From positions 1-54,948 of the forward strand of contig JAFMDF010000025.1 of the NCBI GenBank assembly GCA_017857395.1: DNA of 54,948 nt, written 5' to 3'. Source of the stretch: Bacteroidota bacterium. Lineage in GTDB: Bacteria; Bacteroidota; Bacteroidia; Chitinophagales; Saprospiraceae. Shown piece by piece: positions 8,618 through 19,649 of this stretch. How positions within the stretch are numbered: the stretch's first letter is position 1; each line of letters begins with the position of its first letter. The notes under the pieces were generated by a model. It was not told the origin of the DNA. It saw nothing but the letters and a program-made list of their open reading frames with translations, and did no database searches. The translations under genes were made by a program, and so were the position numbers.

Positions 8618-9505
8618 TTATTCTAACACTCGTTTAAAATCTTTACGGTATTCTGATGGGCTTTTGCCTGTTACTTGTCGAAAAGAACGACTAAAATGAG
8701 AAAAATTATTAAATCCACAAATAAAGCTAATTTCAGTAATACTACTGGTTTCTTCAACTAGCAATTTACAAGCATGAATTATTCGAAATTCATTGACAAA
8801 CTGAGTAAAAGTTTTTCCTGCTGATAGTTTTTTAAAAAAACGACAAAAGCTAGGAGTTGTCATATTCACTTTTTCCGAAATCTCCTTTAAAGTAATAGGT
8901 CTTTGGAAATGAAGCCGAACATATCCATAAATAATATCAGCTCGATCATTATCTTGTTGCTGTACTTCAAAGGTAAAACCTACCGCATTTAGCAAACGAT
9001 ATTCTTCCGAAAGTGCTAAATCATGTAAGACCTGAAGGAATTCGACTAAGCGTTTTGACGGGTTATTTTTAGGTAACTGCTCTAATCGCTTGCCAATTTC
9101 TTTTTTGGTCTTCCCAAAAAATGAAATGCCTGATTTTGCTCTTTCAAATAATTGTCCTATGGCTTTCATTTCTGGCACTTGAAAAAAATCACTTCCTAGA
9201 AAATCTTTCCGCATTTGTATAACGGTCTCTGCACAATTGCCTGTTAGCCTATCCGTAAATCCATAATGGGGCAAATTTGAGCCAATTAATATCAAATCCC
9301 CTCTATTGAAATAAGAAAGGTGATTGCCAATATGACGTTTTCCGCTTCCTCCATTGACAAAAACCAGTTCTAACTCAGGATGAAAATGCCAAAATGGTTG
9401 GTGATTCTGTTTATCCCCTGTACTTTCAAAATACTGTTTCATCGAAAAGGAACTACCAAATTCAGGACTAATTTTTTCCAGCGCTGGCTTTAATATTCTA
9501 CTCAT
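8618..9505 (-). CDS. AraC-family transcriptional regulator with cupin domain
   Basis: 295 aa. An N-terminal cupin sensor domain (about residues 30-120) contains HFHPELELVFVNGGSGKRHI and GDLILIGSNLPHYGF. The C-terminal double helix-turn-helix (about 195-290) contains ITLKEISEKVNMTTPSFCRF and ITEISFICGFNNFSHFSRSF, then QVTGKSPSEYRKDFK. Probably senses a small molecule, often a sugar in cupin-AraC proteins, and activates nearby genes. The divergently transcribed small secreted protein at 9723 and the GH2 enzyme further on are candidate targets, by position only. Complete; ATG at 9505. Confidence 0.92.
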   Translation of the reverse strand: MSRILKPALEKISPEFGSSFSMKQYFESTGDKQNHQPFWHFHPELELVFVNGGSGKRHIGNHLSYFNRGDLILIGSNLPHYGFTDRLTGNCAETVIQMRKDFLGSDFFQVPEMKAIGQLFERAKSGISFFGKTKKEIGKRLEQLPKNNPSKRLVEFLQVLHDLALSEEYRLLNAVGFTFEVQQQDNDRADIIYGYVRLHFQRPITLKEISEKVNMTTPSFCRFFKKLSAGKTFTQFVNEFRIIHACKLLVEETSSITEISFICGFNNFSHFSRSFRQVTGKSPSEYRKDFKRVLE

Positions 9506-9670
9506 ACCACTTTTTTACAGTAAAAATAAGCCCTTTCTTCCTATCATAAATGAACAAATTTGTCCAAAACATACACTATATTAACCTTTATACACTCTAT
9601 TACCAATACTGTTGTTAAAATAGTATATATACTAGAAAATTTCAGCAAAGCAGCCTGCCTTTACCTCCTC

Positions 9671-9678
9671 TATCTTTG
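9671..9678 (+). promoter_or_regulatory. Bacteroidota -7-like box (TATCTTTG)
   Basis: TATCTTTG matches the Bacteroidota TAnnTTTG consensus exactly and lies 45 bp upstream of the ATG at 9723. No good TTTG -33 box is visible at the right spacing, so this is a partial promoter match. Confidence 0.4.
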
Positions 9679-9722
9679 TGGCATCATTCATCTAATAAAT
9701 TAATCTTTCAAATTTATCTATC

Positions 9723-10361
9723 ATGAAATTATTAACAAGATGTATTTATGCTTTTCTTTTTATGGGGATTTCACTAAGTCTAGATGCGAGTGTTGAACCA
9801 ACGGTGAGTATTAGATGCCAAAAGGGTCAATCTTTTAGTCTACATCTAAAAGGCATGAAAAATGAGGCTTATAATATCAAACTTAGTGATGAGTCTGGCT
9901 TTGTTTTTATAAATGAAAGCGTCGAAGACCAGGATGATTACCTAAAGTTCTTTAACCTCAAAAAATTACCCGCTGGCAGTTATATTATACGGATAGAAAG
10001 TGAACGTAAAATTTCCTTGCAGACTATCAGTATCAATAATCGAAAATTATCTATTAAAACTAGTGCAAAAAAAGAAATATACAAACCAACTGTAAAGTTT
10101 GAAAACCCTTATCTAGATTTGAATATGATTCATTTCGAAGATGACGGAGTAGCCATGCTCATTAAAGATAAAAAAGGGTATGTTTTACATAAAGATAAAA
10201 TTTTTCTTACGGGTAGTATTACTAAGCGATTTATAGTTAGTGCTTTACCAGTTGGAAATTATATTGTTGAAATAAACACGAACAACTATTCTTTTGAACA
10301 GGAATTTTCTATTAATGCAGATAACAAAGTCAATTTAAGCCCCCTAATCACAGGCGAATAA
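9723..10361 (+). CDS. Small secreted protein of unknown function
   Basis: 212 aa with a signal peptide (hydrophobic residues 8-20, cleavage near LDAS). The mature part is Lys-rich and appears to contain two copies of a beta-sandwich-like unit of about 85 residues. Each ends with a G-S-Y or G-N-Y turn and a strand: LPAGSYIIRIESERKIS and LPVGNYIVEINTNNYSF. This pattern resembles the C-terminal Ig-like modules of secreted Bacteroidota proteins, but I see no T9SS sorting signature. Divergent from the AraC gene at 8618 and followed by a strong terminator, so it is a single-gene unit. Confidence 0.7.
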   Translation: MKLLTRCIYAFLFMGISLSLDASVEPTVSIRCQKGQSFSLHLKGMKNEAYNIKLSDESGFVFINESVEDQDDYLKFFNLKKLPAGSYIIRIESERKISLQTISINNRKLSIKTSAKKEIYKPTVKFENPYLDLNMIHFEDDGVAMLIKDKKGYVLHKDKIFLTGSITKRFIVSALPVGNYIVEINTNNYSFEQEFSINADNKVNLSPLITGE

Positions 10362-10418
10362 ATTTGAATAAAAAAGAATATAAGCTGATTTTAGTTTCAT
10401 ACATTCAATGAGTTTAAC

Positions 10419-10457
10419 GAGCGTTCTTTATCAAAGAGAACGCTCTTTTTTATTTTT
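10419..10457 (+). terminator. Rho-independent terminator
   Basis: GAGCGTTCT pairs with AGAACGCTC around a 9-nt loop, followed directly by a T-rich tract (TTTTTTATTTTT). It terminates the secreted-protein gene ending at 10361. Confidence 0.85.
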
Positions 10458-10529
10458 GGAAGCTATTATAGGAATTTGTTTTATACAAAAAAAATGCTAA
10501 TAATGACCTCCAATTTCCTCCAATAATTG

Positions 10530-11135
10530 CTATTGATGCTGCCAATTATCCGCATCACTCATATCCCCAGGAGACAACCCAATAATATCGCCTGTTGTAT
10601 TAATCCCTAAACCAACCACCATTCGATTGGCGTAAGCAAAATAACTAATCACTTGATTGGCTTCTAAGATTTCCCCATCCTTTAAACCTATTTCTCTTAG
10701 GTCTGTTATCCAAGATTCCACTGCTTCGGTTGGCGTTACGGTCAATCGTTGGGCATACTGCATCAAAGCGAGTTTTTTACCAGAAAAGGCTATTTTTAAT
10801 AGATCACTCTCAATGGCTGATTTGATTTTATTCGACTTTTCTTTCGCGCCTATCAATCGTTCCATCCCCGCAAAGTGATGGTCAAAACAATAGCGGCAAC
10901 CATTCAAATGACTGACATAAACGCCTAGTGCCTCTAAAAACCATTTTGGAAAAGTATTTTGACTATGGTGTAATACGTTTTTGTAAATAGCCATGTGCCC
11001 TTTCATGGTATGTGGTCGCAGACTATGCGTCATCATAATATTGTCCACGTTATTATCTGGGCCTTTTACCTTATCGTATAATCGCTTTAAAGCGCCTGTA
11101 GCTGCTTCGTAGGGAATGGTTTTAATCCAAGACAT
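10530..11135 (-). CDS. AhpD-like / carboxymuconolactone decarboxylase family protein
   Basis: 201 aa from the ATG at 11135. Contains the AhpD-type redox motif CRYCFDHH (Cys80, Cys83, His86/87), preceded by PKWFLEALGVYVSHLNG; annotated elsewhere as peroxidase-related enzyme. Family members are alkyl-hydroperoxidase-like or disulfide-relay proteins. Start: an in-frame GTG at 11210 overlaps the beta-galactosidase stop codon as GTGA, but the extra 25 residues lack family character. MSWIKTIPYEAATGALKRLY matches the usual N-terminus. It follows the beta-galactosidase gene on the same strand with a 71-bp gap and is possibly co-transcribed. Confidence 0.85.
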   Translation of the reverse strand: MSWIKTIPYEAATGALKRLYDKVKGPDNNVDNIMMTHSLRPHTMKGHMAIYKNVLHHSQNTFPKWFLEALGVYVSHLNGCRYCFDHHFAGMERLIGAKEKSNKIKSAIESDLLKIAFSGKKLALMQYAQRLTVTPTEAVESWITDLREIGLKDGEILEANQVISYFAYANRMVVGLGINTTGDIIGLSPGDMSDADNWQHQ

Positions 11136-11206
11136 ATTTTTATTTTTAGTACTTCCGTCGATAAAATCCAAAGGTAAGCAATTTTTTATCTGGCTTTCTA
11201 ATAATA

Positions 11207-14422
<3,216 letters not shown>

Positions 14423-14487
14423 TTACTAACGGATTTTTTTTGCCACGGATGACTTTTAATACGGATGCTTTTTTTGCTAAACCGTTA

Positions 14488-14571
14488 AAATCTCAGCTAA
14501 TTAAATAATAAAAATTAATATCTAAAAATAGATTTTCCCCTTAAATCCCCCTACCTTCGTAGCTGAGATTT
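14488..14571. promoter_or_regulatory. Perfect 12-bp dyad upstream of FG-GAP gene
   Basis: AAATCTCAGCTA (14488-14499) is exactly complemented by TAGCTGAGATTT (14560-14571), ending 9 bp before the ATG at 14581. The 60-nt spacer is AT-rich. If transcribed, the hairpin could occlude the ribosome-binding region; alternatively it is a two-site operator. Confidence 0.45.
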
Positions 14572-14580
14572 AATAATTCC

Positions 14581-16719
14581 ATGACTCCATACACTTACAT
14601 ATCACATCCCTTCACTACCAAAAGGAGGTGGGCGCAATTCCAAAAGCTCCTCAAACGATTGCAAAAATCTATTCAAACGGGTCGTTTTCAGCAACTAACT
14701 AAATTCCAGCAAAAGCAATTCATTCAAACTTTAAGTCGGTATTTAAAACGCTTTTCCAACACCACTTTTGCTATTAAAAAAATAGCCATTGGCACGACGT
14801 TATTAGCAACTTTAATCACCGCAACAACGGGAAATGCCCAAGTTTTTGTGCAACCACCTTGTTCCAATTCCTTAGGCAATGTGAATGTGGGTGCTAATTC
14901 CTATCCCGTTTTTGCAGATTTAAATAATGATGGGATTCAAGATGCTTTTATTGGCAATGAGGATGGTGAAATTCGTTTTTTCAGCAATACAGGTACTTCT
15001 ACTGTTCCCAATTTTGTAGAAGATGCAGCCAATAATCCTTTTACAGGGGTCGACATTGGCAGTAATGCGATTCCCTTTTTTGTGGATATTGATGGAGATA
15101 TGGATTTAGATGCTTTTATTGGGAATAAAGCAGGTACCGTAGATTTTTATCAAAATGATGGAACGATTAGTAGCCCCATATTTACCTTACAAGTACCTGC
15201 CAGTAATCCATTAAATGCTGTCAATACAGGGACTTTTGCAGCGCCTAATTTTGTGGATATTGATAATGATGGAGATGTAGACGCTTTTGTCGCTTTTAAT
15301 GCCCCTATGGGTGGCCCTGGACAAATCGCTTTTTATCGAAATGATGGGACTAATTTAGCGCCTTCCTTTACACTAATTACAGGTGCTGCTAGTCCAACCG
15401 ACGCCTTACCAATTGGTAGAAATCCATTAATTTCTTTTGCGGATAATGATCAAGATGGTGATTTGGATTTATTTGTGGGGTCTCAATTAGGCATGATTCA
15501 ATATTACGAAAATATTGGTAGTGCCACAACGCCGACCTATCAATTAGCTGCTGCTGCGGACAACCCTTTTTCGGGCATTGATGTGGGTCGAAATATTGGC
15601 ATTATTCCGAACCCTTGTTTTGTCGATATTAACGGCGATGGGAATAAAGATGTCTTTCTAGGAAGTGTAGATGGCGTAATTAATTATTTAGAAAGTGACC
15701 CTGATATTATTTGTCCCGATTTTACCTATCAGAAAATAGACAATTCAGAAAATCCAACAAATACTATTGATGTCAGCACCTATGCTAAACCCGAATTTGT
15801 AGATATTGATGCAGACGGAGATGCGGATTTATTCGTAGCTGATAGTTTGGGGCAAATCAACTTCTTTCAGAATGATGGGACTATTACTACGCCCAATTTC
15901 ACCCCTATTAATGGCGCAAATAATCCCTTCGATGGCATAGATGTTGGGAGTATTGCCACCATTGATTTTGTCGATATTAATAATGATGGGTTACAAGATG
16001 CTTTTATCGGAGAAGCAAGCGGAAATATTAATTTTTTTCAAAATAATGGGACGGCTACCAATCCCAATTATGTGCAAGTCATTGGTGCTGCTAATCCTTT
16101 TAATGGGATAACTGCGGGCACTCAATCCAGCCCTACTTTTGCTGATATTGACCAAGACGGAGATTTGGATGCTTTTGTCGGAAATCTGGATGGGCAAATT
16201 TTATTTTTCAGAAATGAGGGTACGCCTACAGTGCCGAGTTATACGCAATTTACGGATACGAATAATCCATTTTTTGGCGTAGATTTAGATGGTAAATTTA
16301 CCCCCACCTTTGGGGATATTGATAAGGACGGTGATTTGGATGCCCTTATTGGTAATAAATCTGGTACGCTGTATTTTTTTAGAAATGATGGCACCGCTAC
16401 GAATCCAAAATTTGTGGGCTTGTATGGTGCTTGTAATCCCTTCCATAATACCTTACCAGTAACTACTACCGGCGAAGAATTCTCTGCGCCTTCTTTTGTA
16501 GACCTTAATAATGATGGCAATTTAGAGGTTGTTGTTGGGCAATTTAGTGGTCGGCTGTGTTTGTTAGCACCGATTATTAATCAAATAGTTGCCCCGCCCG
16601 AAGAACCAATCCCTACGATGAGTGAGTGGGGACGATTGATTTTTGGCTTATTGGTTTTGAATTTGGGTCTGTTTTTTTTGCGGCGATTGGAGTGGTTGAA
16701 GGGTAATTACACTTCCTGA
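14581..16719 (+). CDS. FG-GAP/VCBS repeat surface protein with IPTL-CTERM-like tail
   Basis: 712 aa. A long basic N-terminal extension (about 65 residues, rich in Lys, Arg, Gln) precedes a hydrophobic signal segment (AIGTTLLATLITATTGNAQ), so this is an extended signal peptide. Residues about 95-660 hold about ten repeats of some 57 residues. Each has a Ca-binding-type motif such as FADLNNDGIQDAFIGN, followed by aromatic GxIxFFxNxGT and NPFxGxDxG, forming a predicted beta-propeller. Residues 677-712 are PTMSEWG, a hydrophobic helix, then RR: the layout of the IPTL-CTERM sorting signal rather than a T9SS tail. The role, probably surface adhesion, is inferred. Confidence 0.85.
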   Translation: MTPYTYISHPFTTKRRWAQFQKLLKRLQKSIQTGRFQQLTKFQQKQFIQTLSRYLKRFSNTTFAIKKIAIGTTLLATLITATTGNAQVFVQPPCSNSLGNVNVGANSYPVFADLNNDGIQDAFIGNEDGEIRFFSNTGTSTVPNFVEDAANNPFTGVDIGSNAIPFFVDIDGDMDLDAFIGNKAGTVDFYQNDGTISSPIFTLQVPASNPLNAVNTGTFAAPNFVDIDNDGDVDAFVAFNAPMGGPGQIAFYRNDGTNLAPSFTLITGAASPTDALPIGRNPLISFADNDQDGDLDLFVGSQLGMIQYYENIGSATTPTYQLAAAADNPFSGIDVGRNIGIIPNPCFVDINGDGNKDVFLGSVDGVINYLESDPDIICPDFTYQKIDNSENPTNTIDVSTYAKPEFVDIDADGDADLFVADSLGQINFFQNDGTITTPNFTPINGANNPFDGIDVGSIATIDFVDINNDGLQDAFIGEASGNINFFQNNGTATNPNYVQVIGAANPFNGITAGTQSSPTFADIDQDGDLDAFVGNLDGQILFFRNEGTPTVPSYTQFTDTNNPFFGVDLDGKFTPTFGDIDKDGDLDALIGNKSGTLYFFRNDGTATNPKFVGLYGACNPFHNTLPVTTTGEEFSAPSFVDLNNDGNLEVVVGQFSGRLCLLAPIINQIVAPPEEPIPTMSEWGRLIFGLLVLNLGLFFLRRLEWLKGNYTS

Positions 16720-17047
16720 TGCCTATTCCTAAACCGATTAGGAGAAACCTCAAAGGTCTTTTTAAAAACCCTATTAAAAGCCGAAGGAGAGTTATAACCT
16801 ATCTCCTCCCCAATTAGCCCTATAAATAGCTTCATCTTTAAATAGATTTATTTTTGCAGGAGATTGACTTAAATAATAATGCCTTAAAATAGAAACGAAT
16901 AGAATTTCAGCAAAGCGTATAATGATACTTTGATGCCCTATTTGTTCCTGTCCAAGTTCGGCTATAATATGGTTTAACACATTATCTATTAAATCAAACC
17001 TCCCATATTCATCGTCTTTGATTAGGATAAATTCAGGTAAATCAGCT
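16707..17047 (-). pseudogene. AraC-family regulator remnant (5'-truncated, internally deleted)
   Basis: Read on the minus strand, 17047-16810 encodes part of a cupin-type AraC sensor domain: LPEFILIKDDEYGRFDLIDN, then AELGQEQIGHQSIIIRFAEI and KINLFKDEAIYRA. After about 16805 the frame changes and the sequence continues as the second helix-turn-helix (IGEEIGYNSPSAFNRVFKKT, then FEVSPNRFRNRHQEV and stop). The first DNA-binding helix-turn-helix and linker are missing, consistent with an internal deletion. The 5' part is lost at the join with the YHS fragment near 17046. Its last 13 bp overlap the 3' end of the FG-GAP gene. Non-functional. Confidence 0.8.
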
Positions 17048-17281
17048 AAAGACCCAAGTGCTTATCAACCTGTTTATGGTGGATATTGTGCGTTTGCAAT
17101 GGCAATGAAAGGTGCAAAAGTCCCTTCAGACCCTCAGACTTTCAAAATTAGAGATGGAAAATTATACCTCTTCTTTAATGATTATTATGAAGGTACGCCA
17201 TTCAACACCATCGTTCCTTGGAATGGGAATGAAGCAGAAATGATGGCTAAAACAAATACTAATTGGAAAAATCAAAAATAA
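17046..17281 (+). pseudogene. YHS-domain protein remnant (C-terminal half)
   Basis: The encoded peptide (DPSAYQPVYGGYCAFAMAMK, then FKIRDGKLYLFFNDYY and MMAKTNTNW) is the C-terminal half of a YHS-domain family protein, normally about 150 aa with an N-terminal signal peptide. The first half is absent. The ATG at 17018 upstream lies in sequence that reads as AraC on the other strand, so it is not a genuine start. A strong terminator follows at 17365, consistent with this being the 3' end of a former transcription unit. Confidence 0.8.
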
Positions 17282-17364
17282 TTGTCAATCCTAATTGGAT
17301 GGAAAGAGCAGAACCAAGTGACGTTTTGAGTCATTTATAGATGCTTCAAGGTTAAATCTGAAGT

Positions 17365-17405
17365 AAAGCCCTTGCAATTTTGTAAATTGCGAGGGCTTTT
17401 TATTT
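17365..17405. terminator. Strong bidirectional terminator
   Basis: AAAGCCCTTGCAATTT pairs with AAATTGCGAGGGCTTT around a 3-nt loop with one mismatch, with T-rich sequence after it on the plus strand. It lies between the YHS remnant and the convergent hxlR-type gene and probably serves both. Confidence 0.85.
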
Positions 17406-17420
17406 GATATAAAAAATAAT

Positions 17421-17744
17421 TTAATCCCGAGACATTTGCTTTACCCCCCAATCTCTCATTTGACTAATAAATGGTATTAATTCCGCTCCTGTTTTGGTAA
17501 GTGCATATTCAACTCTTGGAGGAACTTCTAAATATACTTTTCTTGAAACCAATTCATCTGCTTCTAATTCTCTTAGCGTTTGGGTAAGCATTTTAGGGCT
17601 AATTCCAACTATAGCTCTTTTTAATTCCCCATTTCTCCTAACCCCTTCTCTGAGCACCCATAAAATTCGTCCTTTATACTTACCCCCAATTCTTTGAAAG
17701 GCATAATCAACTGGACAAGCTGCAATTCTATTTATTTTATTCAT
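17421..17744 (-). CDS. HxlR-family transcriptional regulator
   Basis: 107 aa winged-helix protein. Contains CPVDYAFQRIGGKYKGRILW with the conserved N-terminal Cys used for thiol or electrophile sensing in characterised members (residue 9), then RRNGELKRAIVGISPKMLTQ, then LRELEADELVSRKVYLEVPP and VEYALTKTGAELIPF. HxlR proteins usually regulate a divergent or adjacent detoxification gene. Here the CPBP protease is divergent, with repeated operator-like boxes in the 135-bp gap. Complete, ATG at 17744. Confidence 0.93.
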   Translation of the reverse strand: MNKINRIAACPVDYAFQRIGGKYKGRILWVLREGVRRNGELKRAIVGISPKMLTQTLRELEADELVSRKVYLEVPPRVEYALTKTGAELIPFISQMRDWGVKQMSRD

Positions 17745-17779
17745 TTTTCAACTTTAATAACCTGATAATCAACATTAGT

Positions 17780-17818
17780 ATACTTTTAGTAAGTACCATA
17801 CTTTTTAGTAAGTACTTG
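17780..17818. promoter_or_regulatory. Repeated operator-like boxes between hxlR and CPBP gene
   Basis: TTAGTAAGTAC occurs at 17786-17796 and again at 17805-17815. The sequence TACTTTT precedes both copies, and AAGTA-CCA-TACTT (17791-17803) is a palindrome nested between them. The position in a divergent intergenic region fits binding of the neighbouring HxlR dimer to both promoters. Confidence 0.65.
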
Positions 17819-17879
17819 TCATAAAGATATATAATTCTTTTATTTACACAAGGAATTAAATTAAAAAAAACGGAATACT

Positions 17880-18716
17880 ATGCATACTACTAAAGAACCT
17901 GCTCCATTTATATTCGCCTTCATTATGTTATCCTTTATAGCCGCTATAATGCTATTACCACTTGAAGGCATTCTTAAAAAATTAAACCTGTCTGATTTTC
18001 AAATAGAATATATAACCCTAACCTTAAAGATGGGCGTTCTTTTTGTTATTAGTCTCAAGATGATTCAAAAACTTAAGATACCAATCATCGCAGGTTTGTC
18101 TGCCAAATATCCTTGGAACTATAAGTATTTGAACCTTATTCCTGTATACCTTTTTATAATTGGCCTTTCAAGCATCGTGTCTAAAGACGTATCTCAAATC
18201 GAAGTGTCAAATTTATTATTGTTGTTAATTGCTTGTCTAACTGTTGGATTTGCAGAAGAGTTTATGTTTAGAGGATTGCTACAGTCTCTTTTTTTAAGAA
18301 AATTTATTGCTCATAAGAATGGCGTTTTGAAAAGTGTATTTATTGCTGCTTTATTTTTTGGGTTGTTTCATCTTATTAATTTATTGAAAAATGACAACTC
18401 TATGGCTGTATTAATTCAAGTAGTTTATGCTACCTTTATAGGGTTCTTTTTTGGCGTTTTACTACTTAAAACAAACAAGCTTATTCCATTAGTTATTACG
18501 CATGGACTTATAAATTTTTTCTTTTCTCTTAGTCTACTCCCAAGCATGAAAAATATTGAAAATGACGCAACTAACACAACATCTATGCAAATGGGCGCTT
18601 TAATCGCACCACTTATTTTATTTTTGCCCCTTTTTATAATTGCGTTTTTAGTAATTAGAAAAGTTAAAAAAGAGGATATAGCAAAAAAAATAGCTAATCA
18701 CCATACAGATAAATGA
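17880..18716 (+). CDS. CPBP-family intramembrane metalloprotease
   Basis: 278 aa with about eight hydrophobic segments. The CPBP (Abi/CAAX protease) signatures are intact: EEFMFRG with Glu126, Glu127 and Arg131; FGLFHLIN with His164; and THGLINF with His208. In the family these residues form the metal-dependent active site that cleaves prenylated or other peptides in the membrane, and bacterial members are often tied to bacteriocin self-immunity. No bacteriocin gene is visible nearby. Divergent from hxlR, which likely controls it. Confidence 0.88.
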   Translation: MHTTKEPAPFIFAFIMLSFIAAIMLLPLEGILKKLNLSDFQIEYITLTLKMGVLFVISLKMIQKLKIPIIAGLSAKYPWNYKYLNLIPVYLFIIGLSSIVSKDVSQIEVSNLLLLLIACLTVGFAEEFMFRGLLQSLFLRKFIAHKNGVLKSVFIAALFFGLFHLINLLKNDNSMAVLIQVVYATFIGFFFGVLLLKTNKLIPLVITHGLINFFFSLSLLPSMKNIENDATNTTSMQMGALIAPLILFLPLFIIAFLVIRKVKKEDIAKKIANHHTDK

Positions 18717-18741
18717 AGAGGCGCTTATTAAAATTAAAAAA

Positions 18742-19109
18742 ATGAAAGTAATTTCTTATTCAATTTTACTGCTTGTATCTACTACTGTTTTCTCGCAATC
18801 CTCTGGGCTAGATTTCTTTGTAGGAAAAAGCTTCGTTATTCAATCAGAAATAATGGGGATGAAAGAGTAATCCAAGTCTTTTTACCTGAAGGTTATGAAG
18901 AAAATAAAATAGCCTATCCTGTCCTTTATCTATTGGATGGACAAAGATATTTTTTACATGGCGTAAGCCTGCAACAGTCATTTTTAGACTTCAAACAAAC
19001 GACACCATTTATCATAGTTGGCATTTCTAAAAACCGAGTGGATAGAAATAGAAATTATAGTAGCAATGCTAAAAACTATTTATCATTTATTGAGCAGGAA
19101 ATCAATTAA
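18742..19109 (+). pseudogene. Putative-esterase (alpha/beta hydrolase) remnant, frameshifted and truncated
   Basis: ATG at 18742 opens a signal peptide (hydrophobic ILLLVSTTVFSQ), then FFVGKSFVIQSEIMG, then a premature stop at 18868. The homologous sequence continues in another frame as DERVIQVFLPEGYEENK, YPVLYLLDGQRYFLHGVSLQ and FIIVGISKNRVDRNR up to FIEQEIN, where it stops. This is the first third of an Esterase_D-like secreted hydrolase (normally about 380 aa). The catalytic Ser, Asp and His regions are missing. The frameshift lies within about 18855-18866. Directly joined to an unrelated MBL-fold fragment. Confidence 0.8.
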
Positions 19110-19111
19110 TA

Positions 19112-19321
19112 GAAATTAATAATCAATCTAGCATTCCTATTGCTCCATTGGAATCGGTCATAGATATTTTTGGCGATGGGTCTTTTCTTGCAATTCCTAC
19201 GTCTGGACATTCTGCCAGTCATCTTTCCTATATTTTGATGACCAATGAAGGCGCAATCTTATTAACTGGAGACGCCAGTCATACTAAATATGGATTTCAA
19301 AACAATATTGAACCTGATTGA
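19112..19321 (+). pseudogene. MBL-fold hydrolase fragment (internal part)
   Basis: One open stretch of 69 codons reading IPIAPLESVIDIFGDGSFLA, then IPTSGHSASHLSYILMTNEG, then AILLTGDASHTKYGFQN. The GHSxSHLSY His motif and the LLTGDASH Asp/His motif are the C-terminal half of the metal site of lactonase-like metallo-beta-lactamase-fold proteins. The N-terminal HxHxDH motif is absent and the C-terminus is cut short. It begins right after the esterase fragment. A hairpin terminator follows at 19376. Confidence 0.8.
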
Positions 19322-19375
19322 GTTGATAATAAAGAATTAGCGGAGTGTAATAACCCCTTAAATAGGCAGACAGAG

Positions 19376-19402
19376 ATTACAGATAAAAATCTGTAATTTT
19401 TA
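19376..19402 (+). terminator. Rho-independent terminator
   Basis: ATTACAGAT pairs perfectly with ATCTGTAAT around a 4-A loop, followed by TTTTTA. It probably belonged to the gene now reduced to the MBL-fold fragment. The remaining 247 bp up to the next gene show nothing else recognisable. Confidence 0.75.
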
Positions 19403-19649
19403 CCTGATTAATAGAACAACGGATTTAAAAAGATTTATAAAAAAACAGCGCAATAAAAATAATATCTTCTTTTATCATTTTTAATCTGATTATCTATAAT
19501 GAGGAAAAACAATATTGTATTTTAGCTAAATTTGATTTCAAAATCAATTCTTAGACTATTTTCCTATATAATTTTTTCTGTCTCTTCGAAACAATTCCTT
19601 CCGATAGGAGTCGTGCAAAAAATTAAAATCCATAGACCTATTTCTATAA

